Assembly: GCF_027925385.1 (NCBI RefSeq)
Contig: NZ_AP027142.1
Location: 3,620,501 to 3,684,500 of the forward strand
Source: Methylocystis iwaonis
Lineage (GTDB): Bacteria; Pseudomonadota; Alphaproteobacteria; Rhizobiales; Beijerinckiaceae
DNA: 64,000 nucleotides
Direction: 5' to 3'
The position numbers were made by a program, and so were the translations under genes. The notes under the pieces were generated by a model. That model did no database searches. It saw only the letters and a list, made by a program, of their open reading frames with translations, and was not told the origin of the DNA. Below are positions 27,797 through 37,779 of the stretch, piece by piece (positions within the stretch are counted from its first letter, which is position 1; each line of letters begins with the position of its first letter).

Positions 27797-29163
27797 CTAC
27801 GGGAGTCGCACAAGTCTCGCGATGGTCCAGCCACGCCTGATGGCGTCGTATTCCACGAGGCCGTCATACATGGTTTTGGGGCCGGGCGGCTTGTAGCCGC
27901 CGCCGACGTAGCCGGACCAGCCGCCGAGGCGGCCGATTACCCAGGCGGCGCGCGCCAGCGTGCCCTTGGCGTGTGGGTTTTTCTGCTTCTCGGTCTTGCC
28001 TTCGAGCTTCGCCGTCAAGGCTTCGATCAAAGGCGCGTCGGCTTCCTCGAAGGCGTCGGCGAGCGTCTGCCCCGTGGCTCCGTCGCGCGCCTGCACCAGT
28101 TGCAGCACGCGCGCGGCCGCAATCATCGCCGCCACGGTGAGTTTCGCCAGCGGCTCCATCTCGATGATCTGGCTCTCCTCCACCCGCAGGCATTGGCCCT
28201 TCAAGGTGCGAAACATCTGCTCGATCAGCCAGCGCCGGCGATACCAGAACACCATGCGCCGCGCGTCCTCGACGGAGTCGACCGCATGCGTCGTCGACAG
28301 CAGCCAATGCACGGGAGCCTCGCCCGCAGGCGGATCGATCTCCCGCACGTCGACGAGGGAAAGCGTCACGCTCGGCGCCAACGCCTTGTCGGCGGTCAGC
28401 GGGCGCGCGATCGCGGCTTTGCCGAAGCTCAACGAAACGACCGCCTTGCGCGCCGCCCGGGCGCCCTTGGCCGGAACCTCGATCTCGTAGCGCATCGCCT
28501 CCGGCAGGGCGCGCGCAAAGGCGAACAGCCGGGAGCCGTTCGCCAGCGCGCGGTCCTGCGCCACGCGCGTCAGAAGATGCACATTGGCGGGGCGGCGGGC
28601 GAATTCGTCGTAGATGTCGCTTTCCCGGTCGGCGACGACGGTGATCTCCTCGGCCGCGCCGAGAACCGCGCCCGCCGTCTGCGCGCCGGCGAGCCAACGG
28701 CGCGACTCTTTCTCATCCGGCCCGCGCTTGCGCCGATCGGTCGCCGCGCCGTCCGTCCGGTTGATCACGCTCGCGCCGGCGAGCCCGATGATCCCGCCCG
28801 TCAGCGCATCGACGACGAGCTGCGGGTGAATGAAAAAGCCGATGTCCGCGCCGTTGCCGACCGTGCCGAAGCCGCGCTTGCTCGCCGCGTGCCCCGAGAA
28901 ATTCAGCTCGCTCGTGTCCTGCAGGACGAGGAGCTTGCGCCCCGCGACGCGCCCGCCCGTCTGCGCGGCGGCCGTCGCCAGCATCTCCTCTTTCGTCACG
29001 CTCGGGTTGCGCAAGAAGCGCCCGAACCGCACCTCGCCAGCGCGGGAGCCGCCGAGTTTGCGCAGGCAGCAGCGCTTCTTCTCGACCAGCGCCGACAGAA
29101 AATCGCGCCCCCTTTTTTGAGCCGTTCGTCGCCGAACGACCCGAGTTCGCCGAGCCAAGCCAT
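27797..29163 (-). CDS. IS4-family transposase, read in two frames joined by a -1 shift
   Basis: A DDE transposase of about 455 residues, like Tn5/IS50. Motifs: LLVLQDTSEL (first Asp), TVVADRESDIYDE (second Asp), and the IS4-type YREK signature YRRRWLIEQMFRTLK with the catalytic Glu. FGRFLRNPSVT resembles the Tn5 N-terminal domain. The first 18 codons (from ATG 29163, after GGGAGGGA; protein MAWLGELGSFGDERLKK) lie in a different frame from the remaining 435 or so. The switch is at six A then five G on the coding strand (29118-29108). A -1 shift gives DERLKK then RGRDFLSALV. The final TAG is formed by the terminal bases of the element. Confidence 0.88.
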
Positions 29164-29245
29164 CCTCGATCCCTCCCGATTCATCACCAGAAAGGAATCA
29201 AACCAAGCCCGCCCCCGCAAGCCCAGACTTGTGTGCATGCGGTAG
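27797..29245 (-). mobile_element. IS4-family (IS50-like) insertion sequence, 1449 bp
   Basis: Both boundaries can be set exactly. The left end starts CTACGGGAGTCGCACAAGTCT and the right end read inward starts CTACCGCATGCACACAAGTCT: imperfect terminal inverted repeats of about 21 bases with 16 matches. A 12-bp direct repeat CCCGTAAAGGGG flanks the element (27785-27796 and 29246-29257), within the 9-13 bp range of IS4-family duplications. The target is a family E repeat, whose intact copy at 21864 shows the pre-insertion sequence. A single transposase gene fills the element. Confidence 0.93.
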
Positions 29246-29290
29246 CCCGTAAAGGGGAGGGATGAGCTCACGCCCGGCGTTTCATCCGCT
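29246..29290. repeat. Right part of the interrupted family E repeat
   Basis: Starts with the 12-bp target duplication CCCGTAAAGGGG (29246-29257) and continues AGGGATGAGCTCACGCCCGGCG, parallel to 21981-22014 of the intact copy. Confidence 0.85.
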
Positions 29291-29299
29291 GCTGCCTTT

Positions 29300-29896
29300 T
29301 CATGGCGCAGCCGCCATCTCCAGCGCCTGATCCAAGCGGTCGCCGCCCCAGAAAAGCTCGTCCTTCACGAAGAAACTCGGCGCGCCGAAAACGCCGCGGC
29401 GGATGGCTTCGTCGGTGTTCGCCCTCAGCCGAACCTTGATATCGTCCTCTGTCCCGCGCCGAAGCAGCTCTTCCGCCTCAAAAGAAAGCTCGCGCAGGAT
29501 TTCTTCGAGGACGGTCGGGTCGGCTATGTCGCGATCCAGCGCGAAATTCGCGTGATAAACCGCCCGAGCGAAGGGGGCCAGACGATCCGTCCCTTCGAGA
29601 GCGGCCGCCACGCGCGCCGCCAAAAGACCACTGCGCGGGAAAACGCTCGGCGGTCGCCAGGCGATCCCCTTTCTCTCGCAGAGCCGCTCCATGTCGCGCC
29701 ACATATAGGCGCCCTTGGCGGGATAGAGATTAAAAGGCGAGTCCGACCAGCCCTGGCCGGCAAAAATCGGCCCGAGCAGGAACGGCCGCCAAACGACGTG
29801 GACGTCGACGGCCTTGGCTTTTTCCTCGATTTCCTCCGCCGCGAGGTAGGAATAGGTGCTCGCGAATTCGAACCAGAATTCCAGCCTCGCCGCCAC
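29300..29896 (-). CDS. 2-hydroxychromene-2-carboxylate isomerase / kappa-GST-like protein
   Basis: A 198-residue DsbA-fold protein of the HCCA isomerase/kappa GST family. It has EFWFEFASTYSYLAAEEIE with the Ser that binds the glutathione thiol, WRPFLLGPIF, FGAPSFFV with cis-Pro, and the closing LFWGGDRLDQAL. HCCA isomerases act in naphthalene-type catabolism, but no such genes are near, so the substrate is unknown and a general glutathione-dependent role is as likely. It is 14 bases downstream of the EAL protein gene and could be co-transcribed with it. Confidence 0.85.
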   Translation of the reverse strand: MAARLEFWFEFASTYSYLAAEEIEEKAKAVDVHVVWRPFLLGPIFAGQGWSDSPFNLYPAKGAYMWRDMERLCERKGIAWRPPSVFPRSGLLAARVAAALEGTDRLAPFARAVYHANFALDRDIADPTVLEEILRELSFEAEELLRRGTEDDIKVRLRANTDEAIRRGVFGAPSFFVKDELFWGGDRLDQALEMAAAP

Positions 29897-29910
29897 GGGC
29901 CTCTCCGATG

Positions 29911-32781
29911 CTACGCCGCCTCCGGCGCCGCGCCCACGAGGCGGCGGGCTTCCTGCGCGCTGATCGGGCGGCCAAAGGCGTAGCCCTGCGCATAGCCGCA
30001 GCCGAGCTGATAAAGCTCGATCGCGTCGGCCTCGGTCTCCGCGCCCTCGGCGACGACGTCCATGCCGAGATCATGCGCCAAAGCGACGATCGAGCGCAGA
30101 ATGACGGGCCGCGCGCCCTTGCCGCTTTGTTTGACGAAGGAGCGGTCGATCTTGATCGTATCGAAGGGAAAGCGCTGCAGATAAGAGAGCGACGAATAGC
30201 CCGTGCCGAAATCGTCGAGCGACAGACCGGCGCCAAGCTCCTTGATGCGCGCCAGCATTTGCGCGGCGTATTCGGGGTTCTCCATCACCAGGCTTTCGGT
30301 GAGCTCCAGCTTGAGGCTGCCCTTCACAATGTCGTGATGCATCAGCACGCTTTTGACGTCGCGCAAGAGATCGTGACGCAGAAGCTGGCGCGAGGAGACA
30401 TTCACCGAAGCAAAGATCGGCGGATCGACCGCGAGCGCGCGTTGCCAGGCGGCAAGCTCGCGCGCCGTGCGCTCCAAGGCGAGCAGGCCCATGTCGATGA
30501 TCAGGCCGGTCTGCTCGGCGATCGGGATGAACTGGCCGGGCTCCAGGCGGCCGAGGCGCGGATGGTCCCAGCGCAGCAGCGCCTCGAAACCGGCGATGGT
30601 GCGGTCTTCCAGCCGCACGATCGGCTGGAAGAAGACCTTCACCTCGCCGCGCTCCAACGCGCGGCGCATATCGGCCTCGAGCGTCAGGCGGTCGGAGCGC
30701 TGCGCGCGCATGGAGGGACGGAAGACCTCGATGCGATTGCCGCCGGTGCGCTTGGCGTGGCGCATGGCGATCTCGGCGTCCTCCAGCATGTCGTCGGCGC
30801 CGGGGTGGATCTGCTGGTCATAGAGCGCGATGCCGATGGAGGCGAACAGCGCGATCTCGCGATCCGTGAAGCGCACCGGCGTCGCCAACGAGCGGCGCAC
30901 CGAGTCCGCGAGGGTGATCACATGGTCGGCGTGCGTCTCGGAGGCAAGGATGATCGCGAAAGAGTCGCCATGCAGCCGCGCCAGCGTGTCCTGCGGCTGC
31001 AGCAGGCGCGTCAGGCGATGCGCGACGGTGAGTAGGATGCTGTCGCCCATGGCGATGCCGACCTGCTCGTTGATCTGCTTGAATCGGTCGATGTCGATGA
31101 CGAGCACCGTCGGGCGCACGTCCTTCTCCATGCGCGCAAACACCAGCGCCGCTTCGAGACGGTCGAAGAACAGCTCGCGATTGGGCAGGCCGGTCAGATT
31201 ATCATGCACCGCGTCGTGCAGCAGACGCTCCTGGGCGTTGCGCTCGTCGGTGACGTCGGTCAGCGTGCCGACGACGCGAATGACTTCGCCGTCCGGCCCG
31301 ACCACGGGCCGCGCCCGCAGCCGGTAGGCGAGATAATGGCCGTCGGCGCCGCGCAGGCGGAACTCCTGATTGATGCGGCCCCGGCGTTGTTCCAGCAGCG
31401 CGTCGAGGCAGGCGCGGTAGCGGTCCTGCTCGAAGGGGTGCAGGAGGTCGAGCCAGGAGGAGGCGGCTCCCTCCAGACCGCCGCGGTCGAGGCCAAGCGC
31501 GGCCTCCGCCTCTGGGCTGACGTAAATATGGTCCGACGGCACATCCCAGTCGAAGACGATCTCATTGGCGCCGGTCATCGCCAGCGCCTTGCGCTCGACG
31601 TCGCTGATCGCGCCGTGGGAGAGCCCGCCTGTCGCGAAGGCGTTTTGCATCACCGTGAAGCCGATGAGCATGACGATGAGCACCAGGCCGCCGACGAGCG
31701 CGGGCGACACGAGGTCGTTCGTCATCCAGCCGGCGACGGCGAAGCCTGCCGTCGCCACCCAGACGACGAGCAGGAACCAGGTGGGAATCAGCATGATCGC
31801 GCGGTCGAAACCGTGCGAGGCGAGATAGAGCACCAGCACGAAGCCGACGACGGCGACCGTCGCCAAGGAGATGCGCGCGACGCCTGCCGCTACGGGAGCG
31901 TCGAAAACGGCGAGTCCGGCGAGATCGAGCAGAATCAGCAGCCACAGCGCCGCGACATGCCAGGCGCGCACATGCCAGCGATTGAGATTGAGATAGGCGA
32001 ACAGAAAGACGACCAGCGTCGCCGACAGCACGGTCTCGGCGCCGGCGCGCCAGATGCGGTCGGCATTGGCGTCGGAGCCGAAAATCTTGTCCCAGAAGCC
32101 GAAGTCGATGCAGACATAGGCCAGCACCGCCCAGGCGAGCGCAGCCGCCGCCGGGAAGATGACCGCGCCCTTCACGACGAAGACGATGGTGAGGAAGAGC
32201 GCCAGCAGGCCGGCGATGCCGATGACGATGCCCTTGTAGAGCGTCAGGCTCGTCACCTTGTCCTTATAGGCGTCGGGCTCCCACAAATAGAGCTGCGGCA
32301 GGTTGGGCGTGCGCAGCTCCGCAACATAAGTGACGGTCGTGCCCGGATCGAGCGTCAGGCGGAAGACGTCGGCGTCGGCGGACTCTTCGGCCTCGGGCGG
32401 AAAGCCCTGGCTCGCGGTGATCGCGGAAATGCGCGTCGAGCCGAGATCGGGCCAGATGACGCCGGAGCCCTGCAGGCGAAAGTGCGGCGCAACAATCAGC
32501 CGCTCGATCTGCTCGTCCGTATCGTTGGTGAGGGCGAAGACGATCCAGTTGGGGCGGCTGCCGGCCTCCCTGGCGCCGACTTCGATGCGGCGCACAATGC
32601 CATCCGAGCCCGGCGCGGTGGAAACTTGCAGGCGGTCGCTTTGCGAGTAATGCTTTTCCACCACATGAGTGAGATCGATCGCCCGCGCCCCCTGCGGCAC
32701 GCGCACCGATTCGACTGAAAACGCGGCGGTCGTCGAGACCAGAAACCCAAAGAGGGCGATCAGAATCGTTTGAAGACGCAC
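29911..32781 (-). CDS. Membrane PAS-GGDEF-EAL protein, probable cyclic-di-GMP phosphodiesterase
   Basis: A 956-residue signalling protein. After a signal-like N-terminus comes a periplasmic domain (about 20-190), then about seven to eight membrane segments (195-395), a PAS domain (about 400-515) with a PAC-like [17 protein letters not shown] (about 525-690) and EAL (about 700-950). The GGDEF signature is degenerate ([10 protein letters not shown], lacking GG and E), so cyclase activity is unlikely. The EAL domain looks intact: [41 protein letters not shown] and VAEGAET. It likely hydrolyses c-di-GMP in response to a periplasmic or PAS signal. The start codon is GTG. Confidence 0.88.
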   Translation of the reverse strand: MRLQTILIALFGFLVSTTAAFSVESVRVPQGARAIDLTHVVEKHYSQSDRLQVSTAPGSDGIVRRIEVGAREAGSRPNWIVFALTNDTDEQIERLIVAPHFRLQGSGVIWPDLGSTRISAITASQGFPPEAEESADADVFRLTLDPGTTVTYVAELRTPNLPQLYLWEPDAYKDKVTSLTLYKGIVIGIAGLLALFLTIVFVVKGAVIFPAAAALAWAVLAYVCIDFGFWDKIFGSDANADRIWRAGAETVLSATLVVFLFAYLNLNRWHVRAWHVAALWLLILLDLAGLAVFDAPVAAGVARISLATVAVVGFVLVLYLASHGFDRAIMLIPTWFLLVVWVATAGFAVAGWMTNDLVSPALVGGLVLIVMLIGFTVMQNAFATGGLSHGAISDVERKALAMTGANEIVFDWDVPSDHIYVSPEAEAALGLDRGGLEGAASSWLDLLHPFEQDRYRACLDALLEQRRGRINQEFRLRGADGHYLAYRLRARPVVGPDGEVIRVVGTLTDVTDERNAQERLLHDAVHDNLTGLPNRELFFDRLEAALVFARMEKDVRPTVLVIDIDRFKQINEQVGIAMGDSILLTVAHRLTRLLQPQDTLARLHGDSFAIILASETHADHVITLADSVRRSLATPVRFTDREIALFASIGIALYDQQIHPGADDMLEDAEIAMRHAKRTGGNRIEVFRPSMRAQRSDRLTLEADMRRALERGEVKVFFQPIVRLEDRTIAGFEALLRWDHPRLGRLEPGQFIPIAEQTGLIIDMGLLALERTARELAAWQRALAVDPPIFASVNVSSRQLLRHDLLRDVKSVLMHHDIVKGSLKLELTESLVMENPEYAAQMLARIKELGAGLSLDDFGTGYSSLSYLQRFPFDTIKIDRSFVKQSGKGARPVILRSIVALAHDLGMDVVAEGAETEADAIELYQLGCGYAQGYAFGRPISAQEARRLVGAAPEAA

Positions 32782-33211
32782 ATTCTTTTCTCGGCTGTGG
32801 AGCCTGTCGCTCGAAGGGGCGGTTCGCTATTCCTGGATCGCGGCCATGGCGAGACGATTGCGCGGCCGAAACTTGCAACGCGCCGCCATCCCGCCTACTG
32901 GAAGCCAGAATATCGGACGCAACGCCACTCCGTCCCGGGCGAAGCCGGCGCCGCGCCGGGCGGCTTTCGAAACGAAAAGCCCGCAAAATCAGTAGAGCCT
33001 TCGGCTCTCATCCGCAAGTCGATTCAAGCTTGCCGAAAATGCGGTATGGTCTTTGCGAGGGAAATTCGGCTGCGCTTGCGGACGGCGGAAGCCGTAATAT
33101 ACGCTCGAGGATGTCAGCAGCGCGGCGCGCGCGGATTTCCGACAAAGGTGAACGGCAGTTTTTCGCGACGCCCCGGCCGCGGGCGGCGCGCTGTGGATAG
33201 GAATGGAACGG
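32782..33211. other. 430-base divergent intergenic region
   Basis: No protein gene or dispersed repeat found. It should hold the promoters of the GTG-started phosphodiesterase gene (minus strand) and of ptsP (plus strand). AGGA at 33199-33202 is the likely ptsP ribosome-binding site. Confidence 0.5.
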
Positions 33212-35476
33212 ATGCGTAGCGCCCTTGGCGGCCCCCGCCTTTTGCTGCGCCGGCTGCGCGAGATCAGCGCGGAGCCGGTGAGCGCGCAGACGCGTCTCGA
33301 TAAAATCGTTGTGCAGATTGCCGCGAATATGGTCGCCGAGGTCTGCTCCGTCTATGTGCTGCGGGCGGACCAGCGGCTGGAGCTCTACGCCACCGAAGGC
33401 TTGAACCGCGAGGCGGTCCACCAGACGACCATGCATGCTGGCGAGGGCCTCGTCGGCCTCATTGCCCGCAGCGCCGAGCCGCTCGCCCTCTCGGAGGCGC
33501 AAGACCACCCCGCCTTCGCCTATAAGCCGGAGACGGGCGAAGAAGCCTATCACTCCTTCCTCGGCGTGCCGATCCTGCGCGGCGGCTCGACGCTCGGCGT
33601 CCTCGTCGTCCAGAACAAAGTCCGCCGGGTCTATTCCGAGGAGGAGGTCGAGGCGCTCCAGACGACGGCGATGCTGCTCGCGGAGCTCATCGCATCGGGC
33701 GAGCTGCAGGCGATCCAGGACCCGCGCGACCTCGCGCTCTACCGGCCGGCCTCGCTGCGCGGCGCGCCCATGTGCGAGGGCGTCGGGCTCGGCCATGTGC
33801 TGCTGCACGAGCCGCGCGTCGTCGTGAAGCAGCTCGTCGCCGAAGATCTGTCGCGCGAATTGAGCCGGCTGGAGCAGGCGGTCGACGCTATGCGCGCCTC
33901 GATCGACGAGCTCGTCGCCCATGGCGACCGCATGGGCGCCGGCGAGCACCGCGACGTGCTGGAGACCGTCCGCATGGTCGCCTATGACCAGGGCTGGGTG
34001 CGCCGCCTGCGCGAGGCTGTGAAATCCGGCCTGACGGCGGAAGCGGCGGTGGAGCGCGTGCAGAACGACGCGCGCGCCCGCATGCAGCGCCAGACCGACC
34101 CCTATCTGCGCGACCGGCTGCACGATCTCGACGACATCGCCAACCGCCTGCTGCACCAGTTGACCGGCCAGGGCTATGTGGCCGACCGGGAGAGCGTGCC
34201 CGAAAACGCCATCATCGTCGCCCGCACCATGGGGCCGGCGGCGCTGCTCGACTATGACGGGGCGCGGCTGCGCGGCCTCGTGCTGGAGGAAGGCGGGCCG
34301 ACGAGCCATGTCGCCATCGTGGCGCGCGCGCTCGGCGTCGCGACCGTCGGCCTCGTGCGGGGGGTCATCGACCTCGTCGAGACGGGCGATCCGATCATCA
34401 TCGACGGCTCGACCGGCGAGGTGCATGTGCGTCCGCAGCCCGACGTGCAGAACGCCTACGCCGAAAAGGCGCGGCTGCGCGCCCGGCGTCAGGAGCAATA
34501 CGCCAAGCTGCGCGACGTGCCGGCGATCAGCAAGGACGGCGTCGAGATCGCGCTGCATATGAACGCCGGCCTCGCCATCGACGTGCCGCATGTGCACGAC
34601 ACGGGCGCACAATCGATCGGGCTGTTCCGCACGGAGCTGCAATTCATGCTCGCCTCGCGCTTTCCGCGCATGGACGAGCAGTATCGCTTCTACAAAGGCG
34701 TGCTCGACGCCGTGCCGAACCGTCCGGTGACGTTCCGCACGCTCGACATCGGCTCCGACAAGATCCTTCCCTATATGGCGACGATCGAAGAGGAGAATCC
34801 GGCGCTCGGCTGGCGCGCCATCCGCATCGGCCTCGACCGGCCGGGCCTTTTGCGCATGCAGATTCGCGCCATGCTGAAGGCCGGCGCGGGGCGTGAATTG
34901 CGCATCATGTTCCCGATGATCGCGAATGTCTCGGAATTCGAGGCGGCGAAAGCCATTGCGCTGCGCGAGCTGGCGCATTTGCGCCGCCACCGCTATCCGG
35001 AGCCCCTCACGCTCAAGCTCGGCGCCATGGTGGAAGTGCCGTCGCTCCTCTGGGAGCTCGATCTCATCGCCGCGCGCGCGGATTTTCTCTCGGTCGGCTC
35101 CAACGACCTCGTGCAGTATATGTACGCCGCCGACCGCGACAATACGCGCGTCTCCAAGCGTTACGACAATCTCTCGACGCCGGTGCTGCGTGCGCTGGAA
35201 CGCGTCGCCGACGCCGGACGGCGCGCCAGAACGCCGGTGACGCTGTGCGGCGAGATGGGCGGACGCCCGCTCGAGGCGCTAGCATTAATCGCCATCGGCT
35301 ATCGCTCGCTGTCCATGGCGCCGGCGGCTATCGGCCCGGTAAAATCGATGATCCTCAACCTCGATATCGACGAAGCGCAGGTCTTTCTCGCGACCCTGCT
35401 CGCTTCGGACGACGGCGCGCCTTCCGTGCGCGAGAAGCTGCGCGAATATGCCGTCGCGCGCGGCGTGCCTCTGTAG
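33212..35476 (+). CDS. ptsP: PTS-Ntr enzyme I (phosphoenolpyruvate-protein phosphotransferase)
   Basis: A 754-residue enzyme I of the nitrogen-related phosphotransferase system. It has an N-terminal GAF domain (about 15-165; [20 protein letters not shown]), then the HPr-binding and phosphohistidine region with [15 protein letters not shown] (the His takes phosphate from PEP), and the PEP-binding barrel with [30 protein letters not shown] and VGSNDLVQY, ending CGEMGGRP. It passes phosphate to NPr and EIIA-Ntr, which control nitrogen and potassium responses. ATG 33212 has AGGA at good spacing; ATG 33203 directly abuts it. prfA follows, as in other Rhizobiales. Confidence 0.95.
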   Translation: MRSALGGPRLLLRRLREISAEPVSAQTRLDKIVVQIAANMVAEVCSVYVLRADQRLELYATEGLNREAVHQTTMHAGEGLVGLIARSAEPLALSEAQDHPAFAYKPETGEEAYHSFLGVPILRGGSTLGVLVVQNKVRRVYSEEEVEALQTTAMLLAELIASGELQAIQDPRDLALYRPASLRGAPMCEGVGLGHVLLHEPRVVVKQLVAEDLSRELSRLEQAVDAMRASIDELVAHGDRMGAGEHRDVLETVRMVAYDQGWVRRLREAVKSGLTAEAAVERVQNDARARMQRQTDPYLRDRLHDLDDIANRLLHQLTGQGYVADRESVPENAIIVARTMGPAALLDYDGARLRGLVLEEGGPTSHVAIVARALGVATVGLVRGVIDLVETGDPIIIDGSTGEVHVRPQPDVQNAYAEKARLRARRQEQYAKLRDVPAISKDGVEIALHMNAGLAIDVPHVHDTGAQSIGLFRTELQFMLASRFPRMDEQYRFYKGVLDAVPNRPVTFRTLDIGSDKILPYMATIEEENPALGWRAIRIGLDRPGLLRMQIRAMLKAGAGRELRIMFPMIANVSEFEAAKAIALRELAHLRRHRYPEPLTLKLGAMVEVPSLLWELDLIAARADFLSVGSNDLVQYMYAADRDNTRVSKRYDNLSTPVLRALERVADAGRRARTPVTLCGEMGGRPLEALALIAIGYRSLSMAPAAIGPVKSMILNLDIDEAQVFLATLLASDDGAPSVREKLREYAVARGVPL

Positions 35477-35529
35477 CGGCGCGCGCCCGGCCTCTTCCCG
35501 ACGATTTCCCTCTCGCTCTGAAATTCTCG

Positions 35530-36600
35530 ATGTTCGCACAAGACAAGCTCGACCTCATTCTGCGCCGCTATGAGGAAATCGGCGAAAAGCTCTCCAGCGG
35601 CGCCGACGGACAGGCCTTTGTCGCGCTCTCGCGCGAGCGCGCGACGCTCGACGAGGTGGTCGAGGCGATCCGCGCCTATCGCGCCGCCGAGCGCGAGGCG
35701 AATGATCTTGTGGCCATGCTCGCGGACGCGTCGCTCGATCCGGAGATGCGCGCGCTCGCCGAGGCGGAAGTGGACGAGGCGCGCGAGCGGCTCGCGGACG
35801 CCGAGAAAACCCTGCAATTCGCCTTGCTGCCGAAGGACGAGGCCGACGAAAAGGGCGTCATTCTCGAAGTGCGCGCCGGCACGGGCGGCGACGAGGCGGC
35901 GCTTTTCGCCGGCGATCTCTTCCGCGCCTATCAGAAATACGCTGCGCTGAAAGGCTGGCGCGTCGAGCTGATTTCCGAGAGCCCCGGCGCGCTCGGCGGC
36001 TTCAAGGAAATCGTCGCCGAGATTACGGGCCGCGGCGTCTATGGAAGGCTGAAATTCGAATCGGGCGTGCATCGCGTGCAGCGCGTGCCGGAGACGGAAA
36101 CGCAGGGCCGCATTCACACCTCGGCCGCGACGGTCGCCGTGCTGCCGCAGGCGGAGGAAGTCGATCTCGACATCGACGAGAAGGATTTGCAGATCGACAC
36201 GATGCGCGCGCAAGGCGCCGGCGGCCAGCATGTCAACAAGACGGAATCCGCCATTCGCATCACGCATATCCCATCCGGCATCGTCGTGATGATGCAGGAG
36301 GAGCGTTCGCAACACCGCAACAGGGCGAAGGCGATGAACGTCCTGCGCTCGCGCCTCTACGACGCCGAGCGGCAGCGGCTCGATAAGGAACGCTCGGACG
36401 ACCGCAAGGCGCAAGTCGGCTCAGGCGATCGCTCGGAACGCATCCGCACCTATAATTTTCCGCAAGGCCGCGTCACCGACCATCGCATCAATCTGACACT
36501 CTACAAGCTGGATCGGGTGATGGAGGGCGAGTTCGACGAGATCTTCGACGCGCTGACGACGGACCATCAGCAAAAGCTGCTGGCGCAAAGCGAGGCGTGA
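35530..36600 (+). CDS. prfA: Peptide chain release factor 1
   Basis: A 356-residue release factor of normal length that reads UAG and [18 protein letters not shown] carries the GGQ motif that triggers peptide release. The family segment [12 protein letters not shown] and the C-terminal [18 protein letters not shown] are intact. It lies 53 bases after ptsP and is probably co-transcribed. The methyltransferase gene prmC, which often follows and modifies the GGQ Gln, is absent here; repeats begin at once. Confidence 0.96.
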   Translation: MFAQDKLDLILRRYEEIGEKLSSGADGQAFVALSRERATLDEVVEAIRAYRAAEREANDLVAMLADASLDPEMRALAEAEVDEARERLADAEKTLQFALLPKDEADEKGVILEVRAGTGGDEAALFAGDLFRAYQKYAALKGWRVELISESPGALGGFKEIVAEITGRGVYGRLKFESGVHRVQRVPETETQGRIHTSAATVAVLPQAEEVDLDIDEKDLQIDTMRAQGAGGQHVNKTESAIRITHIPSGIVVMMQEERSQHRNRAKAMNVLRSRLYDAERQRLDKERSDDRKAQVGSGDRSERIRTYNFPQGRVTDHRINLTLYKLDRVMEGEFDEIFDALTTDHQQKLLAQSEA

Positions 36601-36606
36601 TGTCAT

Positions 36607-36629
36607 GGACCGCGAGCCTTCAGGCTCGC
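36607..36629. repeat. Family D repeat after prfA
   Basis: GGACCGCGAGCCTTCAGG then CTCGC, one unit of the repeat that forms the trxA terminator. It starts 7 bases after the prfA stop codon and has no T run. Confidence 0.8.
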
Positions 36630-36684
36630 TCAGACCGCTGACAAAGGGCTGGCGCCCTTTCCGTTTGAACCGCTCGCTCAGCGC

Positions 36685-36768
36685 CCGTCATTGCGAGTGA
36701 AGCGAAGCAATCCAGGGCAGCGATGCGGCCCTGGATTGCTTCGTCGCTTTCGCTCCTCGCAATGACGG
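36685..36768. repeat. Family A palindromic repeat
   Basis: An 84-base inverted repeat, CCGTCATTGCGAGTGAAGCG to CGCTCCTCGCAATGACGG, in the 439-base gap after prfA. Confidence 0.85.
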
Positions 36769-36826
36769 CGGTGATTCGCAGGCTTCTCAGCATCAGGGGC
36801 TTCTGCCACTTAAACCAAACACTTAG

Positions 36827-36873
36827 GCCTCATCCTGAGGAGCGAGCGAAGCTCGCGTCTCGAAGGACGAGGC
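36827..36873. repeat. Family C repeat
   Basis: GCCTCATCCTGAGGAGCGAG to CGTCTCGAAGGACGAGGC with an inner AGCGAAGCT hairpin. Related copies lie at 60876-60925 (inverted) and 61117-61165. Confidence 0.75.
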
Positions 36874-36922
36874 CGCCTCAGAGGTTTATTGACAAACTGT
36901 GCCTCGGGGCTCGCTCAACAAT

Positions 36923-36945
36923 GCGAGCCTGAAGGCTCGCGGTCC
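36923..36945. repeat. Family D repeat upstream of a small secreted protein gene
   Basis: GCGAGCCTGAAGGCTCGC then GGTCC, inverted relative to the copy at 36607. Together the two copies could form the arms of a very large hairpin around the family A and C elements. Confidence 0.78.
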
Positions 36946-37039
36946 GGTTGTCATGTGCGAGGACGCACGGCGCCCAGGCGTGACGCCGCCTAATCTCTCT
37001 TCATCGCAACGAGATTGCGAAAACAAAGAGGAGAGCGTC

Positions 37040-37306
37040 ATGTTCAAGTCGAAAAAATCCCTCGTCGCCGCGATCGCCGCCACCGTCGTCGCCGGCTCCA
37101 TCGCCAGCGCCACGCCGGCTTCGGCCTATTACTGGCATCATCACCACGGCTATGGCTGGGGCCCCTATGCGGCGGGTGCGGCCGGCGCGGTTGCTCTTGG
37201 CCTCGTCGCCGGCGCGATTGCGGAGAGCGATAGCTGCTATTACGAGAGCCGCCCGGTTTATCGTCACGGCTATTTCGTCGGCTACCGTCAGGTCCCGGTG
37301 TGCTGA
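37040..37306 (+). CDS. Small secreted His/Gly/Tyr-rich protein
   Basis: An 88-residue protein starting MFKSKKSLVAAIA after a strong AAAGAGGAGAG site. A signal peptide ends at about residue 28 (ATPASA). The mature part has a four-His run (WHHHHGYGWG), a Gly/Ala hydrophobic middle (about 45-62) and a Tyr-rich tail ending VGYRQVPVC. Similar small exported proteins are common in Rhizobiales, with no assigned role. The His run could bind metal but this is a guess. It is followed by a bidirectional terminator. Confidence 0.8.
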   Translation: MFKSKKSLVAAIAATVVAGSIASATPASAYYWHHHHGYGWGPYAAGAAGAVALGLVAGAIAESDSCYYESRPVYRHGYFVGYRQVPVC

Positions 37307-37325
37307 GTATGACGAGAACGAAAAG

Positions 37326-37352
37326 GGGCCGGCCCGGCGCCGGCCCAGTTTA
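37326..37352. terminator. Terminator between convergent small genes
   Basis: An 8-bp GC stem (37326-37333 with 37339-37346) with a 5-base loop, preceded by AAAA on one side and followed by AGTTTATT on the other. It can serve the genes on both strands. Confidence 0.65.
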
Positions 37353-37358
37353 TTGCGA

Positions 37359-37673
37359 TCACCAACCGTCGAAAATCGTGCCCATCTCGGTGAAGCGCGT
37401 CGGATCGTTCCTGCGAAAATCCTGTTGCTCGAGAAAATAATTGTCGTTGGCATGCGCGTTCGGCTGCAGATTGCCGGTGGCCGGATCGCCTGCTCCGTCG
37501 TTGAGCCAGTCCAGATTCGACGTCAGCTCCTTGGGCAGCGGAATCGGAAAGTCGTCGCTCTCGGCGGCGGGCGGCGGCGCGGGCGCCCGCTTATGTGATT
37601 TCGCCAGCGCGTCCCCCGACAAGAACATGCTGGCCAAAGCAAAACAAAGTGACAGGGCGAAAGCGCGACGCAT
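37359..37673 (-). CDS. Hypothetical secreted protein
   Basis: A 104-residue protein with a clear signal peptide (MRRAFALSLCFALASMFLSG, cleavage after ALA), then a basic/Pro-rich stretch (KSHKRAPAPPP) and an Asn/Asp-rich tail ending TIFDGW. I do not recognise the family. It converges with the small secreted gene to its left and lies upstream of nothing obviously related. Coding is supported by the signal peptide and by its position directly facing a terminator. Confidence 0.65.
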   Translation of the reverse strand: MRRAFALSLCFALASMFLSGDALAKSHKRAPAPPPAAESDDFPIPLPKELTSNLDWLNDGAGDPATGNLQPNAHANDNYFLEQQDFRRNDPTRFTEMGTIFDGW

Positions 37674-37779
37674 AGGCGAACTCCAAAAAAGATCTGCGGA
37701 GCGTCACCCTAGCGCGCGTCCCGCTCGCACGGAATTATGCGAGCGGCAGGAATTCACGCCATCCTTTACGGAATGACAA

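Noticed and set aside
27797..29245. Domesticated or degraded transposase remnant
   Set aside because: Exact target duplication, both terminal repeats and all DDE/YREK motifs are present, so it is a complete element; only the frame switch near the start leaves its activity in doubt.
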